This document shows, piece by piece, positions 1 to 7,897 of a DNA stretch of 64,000 nt (positions within the stretch are counted from its first letter, which is position 1; every line of letters begins with the position of its first letter). The notes under the pieces were generated by a model that saw nothing but the letters and a program-made list of their open reading frames with translations, was not told where the DNA came from and did no database searches. Both the position numbers and the translations under genes were made by a program. The DNA lies in contig OU365335.1 of the NCBI GenBank assembly GCA_910822395.1, forward strand, positions 806,001 through 870,000, written 5' to 3'. This DNA is from Pseudoclavibacter triregionum (GTDB lineage Bacteria; Actinomycetota; Actinomycetes; Actinomycetales; Microbacteriaceae).

Positions 1-6
1 TCAGCA

Positions 7-20
7 GTTCCACGTGGAAC
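7..20. promoter_or_regulatory. parS-like site 1
   Basis: Perfect 14-bp palindrome GTTCCACGTGGAAC, matching the ParB-binding consensus with a C/G pair at the fourth position. Confidence 0.75.
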
Positions 21-147
21 ATGCCCACTCTCTCTCGCGGCAGACGACGCTGCCCGGAAGGAACACTGCTCCCTCGCATCGGCGATCTGGTCGCTGTCGG
101 GGCCAAGACCGACTCCCGAGCGTGCGAAGGCGGCGATGTCCACGCGC

Positions 148-161
148 GTTCCACGTGAAAC
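148..161. promoter_or_regulatory. parS-like site 2
   Basis: GTTCCACGTGAAAC, one half-site difference from a perfect palindrome. The right half is the canonical GTGAAAC. Confidence 0.78.
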
Positions 162-370
162 GTGAGGATACGACGTCCACGAACTCCCTAGCGACGACAC
201 CGCGTTGGCATCCTTCGAGGAGGCGGATTCCACGGCGCCCTTGCGTATCTGCGCCGTCCGAATCGACCACCAGGTGAAGGTCTTCAGTCAGCGCGCTTGA
301 TGCCGGCGGCTGACCCGCAAACGTGAATGGCGTGTGGCGCGTGGTTGCACTTCGGCGGCGCGGTGGCCGC

Positions 371-384
371 ATTCCACGTGAAAC
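371..384. promoter_or_regulatory. parS-like site 3
   Basis: ATTCCACGTGAAAC: canonical right half, with A instead of G at the outer left position. Confidence 0.7.
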
Positions 385-477
385 ACAGATTGCGAGAGTC
401 GTGCGAACGCGTTCCCAAGGCACCGCCTTGTACCGGGCTGACTGCTCGGACCTCCCACGTACTTCTGAGCTCGAGCT

Positions 478-491
478 GTTCCACGTGAAGC
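478..491. promoter_or_regulatory. parS-like site 4
   Basis: GTTCCACGTGAAGC: CACGTG core and left half intact, with one outer substitution in the right half. Confidence 0.65.
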
Positions 492-636
492 GGGATCGCG
501 GTTGGCGGAGGTCGACGACATCGTCACGGAGCCACTCGCGATCAGATTCATCGCCAGAGGGATCGGCCTACTGGGACGAGTCGGCCGTGCCGGTGGGAGC
601 CGCCATATCGCTGACCAGCATGTTGCGGGCGGGCCC

Positions 637-650
637 GCTTCACGTGGAAC
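637..650. promoter_or_regulatory. parS-like site 5
   Basis: GCTTCACGTGGAAC: CACGTG core intact, with one change in the left half. Confidence 0.65.
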
Positions 651-744
651 GTCATGCTCTGAGAGCGTGGAAGGGAGCTCAACGTCTCAGCACGGTTGCG
701 GAGTAGGCCTGACCGCTCGCCACCTACGCAGACGCCGGCAACCA

Positions 745-758
745 GTTTCACGTGCAAC
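745..758. promoter_or_regulatory. parS-like site 6
   Basis: GTTTCACGTGCAAC: canonical left half GTTTCAC and one change on the right. Confidence 0.7.
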
Positions 759-956
759 CACGCGCCGGTCATCCCGACAATGGAACCCCTCTGATCACCG
801 ATCGCCCTGTGCCCGGAGACCACATCAGAGAGCTTCGGTCGTTCAGCGGCGATGTCCCAGCCGTCTGGGCCGCCAATAGCCACCGCGGCATCCCCGGACG
901 TTGTCGGACCAGGACGACGTGGGAATGGTGGCGTAACCAACGATCCCGTCATTCCC

Positions 957-970
957 GTTCCACGTGGAAC
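957..970. promoter_or_regulatory. parS-like site 7
   Basis: GTTCCACGTGGAAC, identical to site 1 and perfectly palindromic. Confidence 0.75.
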
Positions 971-1100
971 ATCGCTGACACCCGACAAACCCGGTCGCGG
1001 GTCGAATCATCCACGCGCCGGACAACAGCCATCGCGCACTGACGCAGGCCAAGTCCACGAGTCCGCTCTTCCGAAGGTGGAAACGCGAATCCGAAGTGAT

Positions 1101-1114
1101 GTTTCACGTGTAAC
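1101..1114. promoter_or_regulatory. parS-like site 8
   Basis: GTTTCACGTGTAAC: canonical left half and one change on the right. Confidence 0.7.
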
Positions 1115-1313
1115 GTCGCGCCCCAGCGGGGCTCATACCATCGAACCCGGTGGCGGCTGAACACCGTCGAGCGCTCGGCAAGGCGCGAGCTCTACGGCGG
1201 CGAAGTCTAGAAGCGACGCAGCCGGGCAGCGCGGCCATGGGCCCAACTGACTCCTCGCCACCGGATCACCCGGCGTCCAACAGCGGTGACGACCTCAGGC
1301 GACGGAGAACCAC

Positions 1314-1327
1314 GTTCCACGTGAAAC
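1314..1327. promoter_or_regulatory. parS-like site 9
   Basis: GTTCCACGTGAAAC, identical to site 2. It is the site nearest the chromosome origin genes. Confidence 0.78.
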
Positions 1328-1553
1328 TTCGCAGCCCGCTCACATCGCGCGCCGGGAAACCGAGGACGGAAGTCCAACATCCCTGAGCCAGCCTCTCTAC
1401 GCTGGCGGTCGTGCATGGCTCGTGTGACGTCGCCTTCCACGCCCAGATCGCATGCGAGCACTGAAGCCATGGGGTCAACGGCAGTCGCCCAAGGACGGCT
1501 TCACCGGCGGATCCTGGGGACAATACCCGCCCGCATATCGACCGCTCTAGATG

Positions 1554-2192
1554 CTACTCAACGCGGGCGCGAACGACGCGGGTCGGCTCCGTGTCGAGAT
1601 CCGCACCGAGCTCCTCGACGCGGACGTCCACCAGGCCGAACTTGCGGATCGGCTTGGCTGCGGCCTCGATCTCCGCCGCAGCCGACTTGCCCTTGAGCAG
1701 CACGAGCTCGCCACCGTGCACGAGCAGCGGCACCGCGAGGGGGATGAGCTTCGAGAACGCGGACACCGCCCGAGCCGTAACTTGATCGACGGTGATCGAA
1801 TCATGGACCTCTTCGGCCCGCGCCCGCACGATCGTCACGTTGTCGAGTTCGAGGCGATCGACGCAGCGCTGGAGCCATTCGACGCGGCGCTCCATTGGCT
1901 CGATGAGCGTGAACTCCAGATCCGGCCGGGCGATCGCGACAGGGATGCCGGGCAGGCCGGCACCCGACCCGAGATCCGCGACGCGTCCCAAGAGCAGGGG
2001 CGCGAGCAGGGCGGAGTTCACGAGATGGCGCGTCCAGAGGCGCGGCGGCTCGAGCGGGCCGAGCAGGCCGAGCGGCTCGGCGTGCCGGGCCAGGTCGTCC
2101 GCGAAGCTCCGGGCGAGGTCGATCCGGTCGCCGAAGAGCGCGGCGGCGACGGCGGGTTCGGGCTCGACGTCATCGGGCAGCGGGAAGGTCAT
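1554..2192 (-). CDS. rsmG: 16S rRNA (guanine(527)-N7)-methyltransferase RsmG
   Basis: A 212-residue class I SAM-dependent methyltransferase that places the m7G527 mark on 16S rRNA. The SAM-binding glycine motif VADLGSGAGLPGIPVAIA lies near residues 70-88, followed by the family stretch FTLIEPMERRVEWLQ and the later VTARAVSAF segment. I chose the ATG at 2192 because the protein from there has normal RsmG length and AGGAG stands about 7 bases upstream. An in-frame extension to 2441 exists but runs through a DnaA-box region. It is the last gene of the minus-strand series that starts at rpmH. In this bacterial group parA normally follows, but here 1.5 kb of parS-bearing DNA comes next. Confidence 0.93.
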   Translation of the reverse strand: MTFPLPDDVEPEPAVAAALFGDRIDLARSFADDLARHAEPLGLLGPLEPPRLWTRHLVNSALLAPLLLGRVADLGSGAGLPGIPVAIARPDLEFTLIEPMERRVEWLQRCVDRLELDNVTIVRARAEEVHDSITVDQVTARAVSAFSKLIPLAVPLLVHGGELVLLKGKSAAAEIEAAAKPIRKFGLVDVRVEELGADLDTEPTRVVRARVE

Positions 2193-2390
2193 GTCGGCTC
2201 CTCGAGGGTCGGACGGCCATTCTCCCATCAGGGACATCGGCGTGCGCGAGCCTCGAGAGCGCACCTGCCTTGACGGCGTCGAGCACGATTGCCGCCCCTC
2301 CAGGGGAGGGAACCGCACGAACCGCCAGCCCGGGTGCGGGAACGCTGCAGCCGATCGGACCCGCACAAGACCGTGTCCGGTGTGTCGGAC

Positions 2391-2451
2391 CTCTCCACAC
2401 CTGTGGATAACTTCCTGTGGAGATCGTGGAGAACCGGCCATTCATCCACAT
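2391..2451. promoter_or_regulatory. DnaA-box cluster between rsmG and khpB
   Basis: The 381-base gap between rsmG and khpB holds a perfect DnaA box, TGTGGATAA at 2402-2410, flanked by partial boxes (CTCCACAC near 2392, CTGTGGAGA near 2415, TCATCCACA at 2442-2450). I see no other feature in the gap. It probably belongs to the outer part of the replication origin or regulates rsmG. Confidence 0.6.
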
Positions 2452-2573
2452 CGCGCGTTCTCCGCCCGCCAGCCGGCAACGGAAGAGATCGACACGCTCA
2501 CGTGATCAGCACACGCGCCCACGTAGCGCTACGGGAAGAGACGGGGGAAGCGCGGCGGGAGGAGATGGCGCGC

Positions 2574-3224
2574 CTACGCCCGGCGCAGCACCGGGTGACG
2601 GTCGCGCCCCTCGCCCTCGGACTCCGAGACGCACCCCTGCTCGGCCGCGAGGTCGTGCACGATCTTGCGCTCGTACGAGCTCATCGGCGGGAGCGCCGCG
2701 CTCGAGGCGCCGCCGTCGAGGCGCTCGATCGCGGTGGCGACGAGGCGGGCGAGCTCCGTCTTGCGGGCATCCCGCGATCCGGCGATGTCGAGGATGAGCC
2801 GGGAGAACTCGCCGGTCTCGGCCTGGACGGCCAGGCGCGCGAGCTGCTGGAGGGCGTCCACCGTCTCGGGGCCGCCGAGCTTCGAGAGGCTGCTCGCGCC
2901 CTCGCCCTCGGCGGTGATCGAGATGAGGATGCGGCCGTCGCGGTCCTCGATGTCGAGGTCGCCATCGATGTCCGCGATGTCGAGGAGCTCCTCGAGGTAG
3001 TCGCCGGCGATGTCGCCCTCGTCGCGGGGCTCGTCGTCGTCCGAGTCGTCGTCCTCGACGTCGTCCTCGCCCGCATCGCTCGCCGCGTCGGCAGGCGCTG
3101 AGGCGGCGGACTCGAGCGCATCGTCGATGACCGCGGGGCCCTCGTCGGCGCCGAGCTCGGCGGCGTGCTCGGCCTCGAGCTCGGGCTGGTCGGACTGGGT
3201 CTCGTCGAGCGGGGGAGTGTTCAT
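2574..3224 (-). CDS. khpB: KhpB/Jag-like RNA-binding protein (KH + R3H)
   Basis: A 216-residue protein, family KhpB (Jag/EloR), which binds RNA and in other bacteria affects cell elongation. The first 75 or so residues are acidic and low-complexity, with runs of Asp and Glu. A KH domain follows (about residues 78-150, including LARLAVQAETGEFSRLILDIAGSR-type sequence), then an R3H domain (MSSYERKIVHDLAAEQ, with the Arg-x3-His pattern). The start at 3224 leaves a 192-base gap to yidC that includes a terminator-like hairpin, so it may have its own transcript. The acidic N-terminus is common in actinobacterial members. Confidence 0.88.
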   Translation of the reverse strand: MNTPPLDETQSDQPELEAEHAAELGADEGPAVIDDALESAASAPADAASDAGEDDVEDDDSDDDEPRDEGDIAGDYLEELLDIADIDGDLDIEDRDGRILISITAEGEGASSLSKLGGPETVDALQQLARLAVQAETGEFSRLILDIAGSRDARKTELARLVATAIERLDGGASSAALPPMSSYERKIVHDLAAEQGCVSESEGEGRDRHPVLRRA

Positions 3225-3377
3225 GGGATGCGACTTCCTCGTGGGTGATCCGGACCAGCGTACTCGGCGGCGTCCACCCGCGCCGGGGCGGCCCGCGAAC
3301 CGCGGGCTCGCGGCGGGCGCGACGGCCCGCCGATCAGCCAGCCGGCCGCGTGTACGGAAGAGGGAGGAGAGACGGGA

Positions 3378-3410
3378 GAGGGCGGGACCGCGCTCAGCGA
3401 TCCCGCCCTC
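3378..3410 (-). terminator. Hairpin downstream of yidC
   Basis: GAGGGCGGGA (3378-3387) pairs with TCCCGCCCTC (3401-3410) around a 13-base loop that can pair further (CGC/GCG). It lies just past the yidC stop codon. There is no clear T tract, as is usual in high-G+C genomes. Confidence 0.5.
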
Positions 3411-3416
3411 GGGGCC

Positions 3417-4514
3417 CTACCGGCCTGCGTCCTCGTCCGAGACCGCGTCGGACTGACCGCCCGAGCCGGCCGCGGAAGCCCCCGACCCGCTCGAGCCCTG
3501 CGATCCGGCGTTTCCGCCCTTGCCCTTCTGCTTCTTCGCCCGCGCCTTGCCCACAGGCTGCTGGCGCTGACGCGAGCGGCGCTCCTCCTCGGCGGCAGCC
3601 GCAGCGGCGGCGGCCTCCGCGGCGGCCTGGGCCTTCTTGCCTTTGAGCGGCCTCGCGGCCTGCTCCTCCTCGACCCACTTGCCCTTCGCGCGGAGGCGAG
3701 CCTCGCGGGCCTTCGCGGCCTCCGAGCCGGGCGTCGGCATGTTGCGGACGACGATCCACTGCTGGCCAATGGTCCAGAAGTTCGAGATGAGCCAGTAGAC
3801 CATGAGTCCGATCGGGAAGAAGATGCCCGAGACCGCGAAGATGAGCGGCAGGACGTAGAGCATCATCTGCTGCTGGCGGTACATGGGCGACTCCTTGGTC
3901 GCCTCCGAGATGTTCTTCGACATGATCTGCCGCTGCGTCACGAACTGCGACACGGCCATCACGATGATCATGACGATCGCGAGCACGACGACGGAGATGT
4001 TCTCGCCCGCCGTCTGGAACGTCGCGCGCAGGGGAGCGCCGAAGATCGACGACTCCGAGAACTTCACCGCCAGCTCCTGGCTGAGCATGCCGACGCCGGC
4101 CTTCTGGTGCTGCGCGTCGTTGATGACGTTGTAGAGGCCCATGAGGATGGGCATCTGGACGAGTATCGGCCAGCAGCCCGCCATCGGGCTCGAGCCGGTG
4201 CGCGCGTAGACCTCGGTGGTCTCGCGGCGCATGGCCTCCATCGAGAACTGGTCGCGCTTGCCCTTGTACTTGTCCTGGATCTTCTTGATCTCGGGCGCGG
4301 CCATCATCATGTTCCGCGACGACTTGATCTGCCGCACGGTGAGCGGGATCATCGCAGATCGCACGACGACGACGAGGCCGAGCAGCGCGAGGACCCACGT
4401 CCACCCGCCGGAGCCGTCCATGCCGAGGCTCGTCCAGAGCGAGTGGAAGCCGACGAGGATGAGCTCGATGACCCAGCGGATCGGCCAGAGGATGAGGCCG
4501 AAGATGTCTGGCAT
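3417..4514 (-). CDS. yidC: Membrane protein insertase YidC
   Basis: A 365-residue YidC/Oxa1 family insertase that places proteins into the cytoplasmic membrane with or without SecYEG. From the ATG at 4514 the protein opens with a membrane segment (IFGLILWPIRWVIELILVGF), then the cytoplasmic helical hairpin (APEIKKIQDKYKGKRDQ), the conserved CWPILVQMPILMGLY segment, and further membrane helices to about residue 265. The C-terminal 95 residues are a basic and Ala-rich tail, consistent with ribosome contact. There is no lipobox. A longer frame to 4736 exists but overlaps yidD, so the ATG at 4514 is preferred. Confidence 0.94.
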   Translation of the reverse strand: MPDIFGLILWPIRWVIELILVGFHSLWTSLGMDGSGGWTWVLALLGLVVVVRSAMIPLTVRQIKSSRNMMMAAPEIKKIQDKYKGKRDQFSMEAMRRETTEVYARTGSSPMAGCWPILVQMPILMGLYNVINDAQHQKAGVGMLSQELAVKFSESSIFGAPLRATFQTAGENISVVVLAIVMIIVMAVSQFVTQRQIMSKNISEATKESPMYRQQQMMLYVLPLIFAVSGIFFPIGLMVYWLISNFWTIGQQWIVVRNMPTPGSEAAKAREARLRAKGKWVEEEQAARPLKGKKAQAAAEAAAAAAAAEEERRSRQRQQPVGKARAKKQKGKGGNAGSQGSSGSGASAAGSGGQSDAVSDEDAGR

Positions 4515-4534
4515 GGTGCGGTGGCGCCTTTCGG

Positions 4535-4864
4535 TCAGCGTCCGGGGGTGACGAACCCGGAGTCCGTGATGTGGATGGGGGCGGGGGAGTGCGGCTCGGG
4601 CACCTCGTCGATGCCGCCGCGGGCCCAGGGATGGCATCGCATGATGCGCCGCCACGCCATCCATCCGCCCTGCAGCAGGCCGTGGAGCTGGACGGCCCTC
4701 AAACCATACGACGAACACGTCGGGTGGTAGCGGCACACGTCCCCGTAGAGGGGGGAGATGAATCGGCGCCAGACCAGGATGATCGCGATCGCGACGTTCC
4801 TCGGCACGAGCCCGATCGCCGAGGTGCGGCGCGATTCCGGACCGGCCGGGGCGTCGCCGGTCAT
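4535..4864 (-). CDS. yidD: Membrane protein insertion efficiency factor YidD
   Basis: A 109-residue member of the YidD family, a small protein that aids YidC-dependent insertion. The family signature is clear: WRRFISPLYGDVCRYHPTCSSYGLRAV, followed by GGWMAWRRIMRCHPWARGG. The Cys residues and the amphipathic segment are conserved. The ATG at 4864 overlaps the rnpA stop codon by 4 bases (ATGA), so translation is probably coupled to rnpA. yidC starts 20 bases downstream. Confidence 0.94.
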   Translation of the reverse strand: MTGDAPAGPESRRTSAIGLVPRNVAIAIILVWRRFISPLYGDVCRYHPTCSSYGLRAVQLHGLLQGGWMAWRRIMRCHPWARGGIDEVPEPHSPAPIHITDSGFVTPGR

Positions 4865-5271
4865 CGGGCCGCCTCGGGAGACGGCGTCCGCGAGTTCGCG
4901 GAGGGCGGAGCGGTGCGGCCCTCGCGGCGCGCGCGATCGACGGCGCGGCGCGCGGCGGATCGGCCGGACTCGCGCAGCTCGTCCCACGCCATCGCGGCGG
5001 CCTCGGGCTGGAGCCGGTAGACGACGTCGGCGCCGTCGCCGAGCTCGGGGAGCAGCTCCGCGCCGATCGCCTTCAGCCGCCGGCGCAGCGTGTTGCGCAC
5101 GACGGCGACGCCCACCCGCTTCGAGATGATGAATCCGAAGCGGGTGGGCGTCGAGGGGTCTGCTCGCAGGATCGCGAAGGCCATGACCGGCCCCGCTGCT
5201 GCGCGGGCGCCTCGGCGGACGGCGGTGCGATAGTCGTCCGCTGCCGTCACCCGATGACGCCGGGCGAGCAC
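4861..5271 (-). CDS. rnpA: Ribonuclease P protein component
   Basis: A 136-residue RnpA, the protein subunit that helps the RNase P RNA mature tRNA 5' ends. The start is a GTG at 5271 (VLARRHRVTAADDYRTAVRRG), the usual opening of actinobacterial RnpA. The basic RNR-type signature is visible at RFGFIISKRVGVAVVRNTLRRRLK. A longer open frame runs upstream through rpmH, but that part is antisense-like shadow sequence. The gene starts 5 bases after the rpmH stop codon and overlaps yidD by 4 bases. The C-terminal 25 residues are a Pro/Ser/Ala-rich tail. Confidence 0.93.
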   Translation of the reverse strand: MLARRHRVTAADDYRTAVRRGARAAAGPVMAFAILRADPSTPTRFGFIISKRVGVAVVRNTLRRRLKAIGAELLPELGDGADVVYRLQPEAAAMAWDELRESGRSAARRAVDRARREGRTAPPSANSRTPSPEAAR

Positions 5272-5276
5272 CTGGA

Positions 5277-5414
5277 CTAGGCCGTGAGGCTCGCGCGGCC
5301 CTTGCGGCGGCGCGACGACACGATGGCGCGGCCGGCGCGCGTGCGCATGCGCAGGCGGAAGCCGTGGACCTTGGCGCGGCGGCGGTTGTTGGGCTGGAAG
5401 GTGCGCTTCGACAT
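5277..5414 (-). CDS. rpmH: 50S ribosomal protein L34
   Basis: A 45-residue ribosomal protein with the complete family sequence, from [19 protein letters not shown] to the basic C-terminus. It is the first gene of the rpmH-rnpA-yidD-yidC series, divergent from dnaA. The ATG at 5414 is preceded by GGAG. Confidence 0.97.
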   Translation of the reverse strand: MSKRTFQPNNRRRAKVHGFRLRMRTRAGRAIVSSRRRKGRASLTA

Positions 5415-5497
5415 GGAAATCTCCGTGGTGGATGAGTCGCACGGCGGCGCCCGTGCGGTGAAAGCGTTCGGTGCCCGGTCGTGGGCACAACTGAAAC

Positions 5498-5527
5498 AGC
5501 GTATTCGGCGCAGGCCCGATGAGTCAA
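5498..5527 (-). promoter_or_regulatory. Probable rpmH promoter
   Basis: On the minus strand TTGACT (5527-5522) and TACGCT (5503-5498) are separated by 18 bases, a good sigma-A-type match. The transcript would carry an untranslated leader of about 75-80 bases before rpmH. Confidence 0.55.
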
Positions 5528-5604
5528 GGCGCGTGGCGCTCCGCACGATCTATCACGCGCCGGAGCGGATCCTGTGAGCGACACGCCGCGATCCCGACAG
5601 CCGG

Positions 5605-5635
5605 TTGACGGGACGGGTCCGGCGTCATCTATTCT
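5605..5635 (+). promoter_or_regulatory. Possible dnaA promoter
   Basis: TTGACG (5605-5610) and TATTCT (5630-5635) are separated by 19 bases, slightly long for a sigma-A promoter. The paired DnaA boxes at 5674-5696 lie just downstream, so DnaA binding could repress its own gene, as known elsewhere. Confidence 0.4.
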
Positions 5636-5673
5636 GGCTCGACATCGCTCGCTTTATGCACAGTTCGCGTTCG

Positions 5674-5696
5674 TTATCCACAGTTTTTGTGGATAA
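5674..5696. promoter_or_regulatory. Inverted pair of consensus DnaA boxes
   Basis: TTATCCACA at 5674-5682 and TGTGGATAA at 5688-5696 face each other across 5 bases. Both are perfect consensus boxes. They lie between rpmH and dnaA, 100 bases before the dnaA start. Expected roles are dnaA autoregulation and origin function. Confidence 0.8.
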
Positions 5697-5795
5697 CCTG
5701 CTGTCGACGTGCGGTCCGCGGCGATCGCGACGGCCGATCCCCCCGATCGAGCCGGTCATCGACGCGCGCACGCGATTTCGGAAGGAGCGAGGCAG

Positions 5796-7409
5796 GTGAC
5801 GACGGACCCCGCTGCCGAGCTCTGGCGCCGCGCCCTCGATCTCCTCGAAGACGACCAGCGCATCGCGCCGAGCCTGCACGGGTTCCTCCAGCTCGTGGTC
5901 CCCAAGGGGATCATGGCCGGGATGATCTACCTCGAGGTCCCCAACGACCTCACGCGCTCGATGATCGAGCAGCGCGCCCGCATCCCTCTCCTCGAGGCCT
6001 TCGAGCGCCTCGACGGCGGCCAGACCGTCTCGAACTTCGGCGTCGTCGTGAACCCGGACGCCATGGGGGAAGAGCCGGACCGCGGCGAGCTCGCCGGCGC
6101 GGGCTCCGCCTGGCGCGACGGCGACCCCCGCGCCGAGGTCCGCGAGCCCTCCCGCCGCGAGCACGACGAGGACCGCCGCTTCGACCGCGACCGACGCGAC
6201 TACCGCGACGCCCGCGATCCGCGGGACGACGAGGCCCCGCGCCGCCGCCTCGAGCCCGTCGCCGTGCTCGACCCCGTGAACGTCGGCGACGCCGACCGCG
6301 AGCGCGAGCGCCCCGAGTCGGTCGCCGGCGTCTTCGCCGAGACCCCGGCCCGCAACCGCACCGATCCCGACTCGCGCCTCAACTCGAAGTACACCTTCGA
6401 CAACTTCGTCATCGGCGGCTCGAACCGCTTCGCGCACGCCGCCGCGGTCGCCGTCGCCGAGGCGCCGGCCCGCAGCTACAATCCGCTCTTCATCTACGGC
6501 GAGTCCGGGCTCGGCAAGACGCACCTCCTCCACGCCATCGGCCACTACGCCGAGTCGATGTACCCGGGCATCCAGGTCCGGTACGTCTCGAGCGAGGAGT
6601 TCACGAACGACTTCATCAACTCGATCGCGAACAACCGCGCCCAGTCGTTCCACGCGCGCTACCGCGACATCGACATCCTCCTCATCGACGACATCCAGTT
6701 CCTCCAGGGGCGGGACTCGACGCAGGAGGCGTTCTTCCACACCTTCAACACGCTCCACGACCACAACAAGCAGGTCGTCATCACGAGCGACCTGCCGCCG
6801 AAGCGCCTCACCGGATTCGAGGACCGCATGCGCTCGCGCTTCGAGTGGGGCCTCATCACCGACGTCCAGTCGCCGGACCTCGAGACGCGCATCGCGATCC
6901 TCCGCAAGAAGGCGCAGATCGACGAGCTCACGATCCCGGACGAGGCGCTCGAGTTCATCGCGAGCCGCATCACCTCGTCGATCCGCGAGCTCGAGGGCAC
7001 GCTCATCCGCGTCATGGCGTACGCGAACCTCAACCGGCAGCCGATCGATCTCGCCCTCTGCTCGACCGTGCTCAAGGACCTCGTCTCCGACGACGAGCAG
7101 AACATCGTCTCGCCGATCGACATCATCAACCACACGGCGAGCTACTTCCGGCTCACGGTCGACGACCTCTACGGCTCGAGCCGTTCGCAGGCGATCGCGA
7201 CGGCCCGCCAGATCGCGATGTACCTCTGCCGCGAGATGACGAGCCTCTCGCTGCCGAAGATCGGGCAGCTCTTCGGCGGCCGCGACCACACGACGGTCAT
7301 GTACGCCCACCGCAAGATCACGAAGCTCATGACCGAGCGGCGCGACGTCTACAACCAGGTCACCGAGCTCACCTCGCGCATCCGCCAGAACGGCTTCGAG
7401 CCCCGCTAG
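5796..7409 (+). CDS. dnaA: Chromosomal replication initiator protein DnaA
   Basis: A 537-residue DnaA that melts the origin and loads the helicase. Domain I is residues 1-90 (opening [17 protein letters not shown]). Domain II (about 91-190) is an unusually charged linker packed with Arg, Asp and Glu. Domain III is AAA+ with Walker A GESGLGKT near 235 and Walker [12 protein letters not shown]. Domain IV ends with the DNA-binding helix-turn-helix and the signature [15 protein letters not shown]. The GTG at 5796 is chosen because AAGGAG lies about 9 bases upstream and the protein then opens like other actinobacterial DnaA; an in-frame extension to 5709 lacks support. Confidence 0.95.
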   Translation: MTTDPAAELWRRALDLLEDDQRIAPSLHGFLQLVVPKGIMAGMIYLEVPNDLTRSMIEQRARIPLLEAFERLDGGQTVSNFGVVVNPDAMGEEPDRGELAGAGSAWRDGDPRAEVREPSRREHDEDRRFDRDRRDYRDARDPRDDEAPRRRLEPVAVLDPVNVGDADRERERPESVAGVFAETPARNRTDPDSRLNSKYTFDNFVIGGSNRFAHAAAVAVAEAPARSYNPLFIYGESGLGKTHLLHAIGHYAESMYPGIQVRYVSSEEFTNDFINSIANNRAQSFHARYRDIDILLIDDIQFLQGRDSTQEAFFHTFNTLHDHNKQVVITSDLPPKRLTGFEDRMRSRFEWGLITDVQSPDLETRIAILRKKAQIDELTIPDEALEFIASRITSSIRELEGTLIRVMAYANLNRQPIDLALCSTVLKDLVSDDEQNIVSPIDIINHTASYFRLTVDDLYGSSRSQAIATARQIAMYLCREMTSLSLPKIGQLFGGRDHTTVMYAHRKITKLMTERRDVYNQVTELTSRIRQNGFEPR

Positions 7410-7897
7410 CCGGCCGAGCCCCCGTCGGCCGACCCCGGAGGCATCCCGCGCCGTCGCGACCGACCGGTCCGGCGGCGCTTCCGCATGCCCACTGACCGCC
7501 TCACGGGGCTCGACACCCTCCCCGCGCCCTGTGGATCAAGGTGTGAGTCTTCACCGCGTGTTCGACACAGGATCTGTGCACTCGGGCCTCGACCCTGTGG
7601 AGGCGATCCGGCTCTCCACGGATCCGAGTGCCGCGCCCCACAGCCGATCCACCCCGGCAGCACATCTTCCACGGATGTAGTTCCCCTGGGCCCATGCGGG
7701 ACGACACGGTTCTCCACAGTTTCCACACCGGCTACGACGACGATGAATCTCACCTCTTCCTGTCATCCCGGAATCCATGGCATGTGCACGAGGGACGGAT
7801 CGGGGCCCCGAGCGGCGCTTCGGGCCCTGATGGAGCACACGATCCCCGCCGCAGGCGCGACCACTACGATGAGAGGCCCCGAAGAGAGGACCTCGCC
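7410..7897. other. Replication origin region (dnaA-dnaN spacer)
   Basis: The 488-base spacer between dnaA and dnaN is the usual oriC position in Actinomycetota. It contains many DnaA-box-like sequences in both orientations: TGTGGATCA at 7530-7538, TTCTCCACA at 7710-7718 directly followed by GTTTCCACA at 7719-7727, and weaker versions near 7595, 7613 and 7665. Most differ from the consensus by one or two bases, which is typical of high-G+C origins with many low-affinity boxes. I see no strongly A+T-rich unwinding element, only a mild dip around 7740-7775. The spacer does not look coding. Confidence 0.8.

Larger units (their letters stand above)
1..1553. other. Non-coding centromere-like region with nine parS-like sites
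   Basis: No reading frame here has convincing codon bias or a recognisable product, and base composition is less G+C-rich than in the genes to the right. What stands out is a 14-bp palindrome of the form GTTYCACGTGRAAC, found nine times, with centres near 13, 154, 377, 484, 643, 751, 963, 1107 and 1320. This matches the actinobacterial ParB-binding site parS (core TTTCACGTGAAA). In related genomes rsmG is followed by parA and parB, so these genes probably lie just left of the window. The first site is 7 bases from the left edge, so the array may continue outward. I see no terminator, RNA gene or other repeat family in the region. Confidence 0.8.

Noticed and set aside
1-1164. Several overlapping frames of 70-146 codons in the parS region
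   Set aside because: Frames occur on both strands with no consistent codon bias, and their recurring FHVK/FHVER words are only translations of the parS palindrome.
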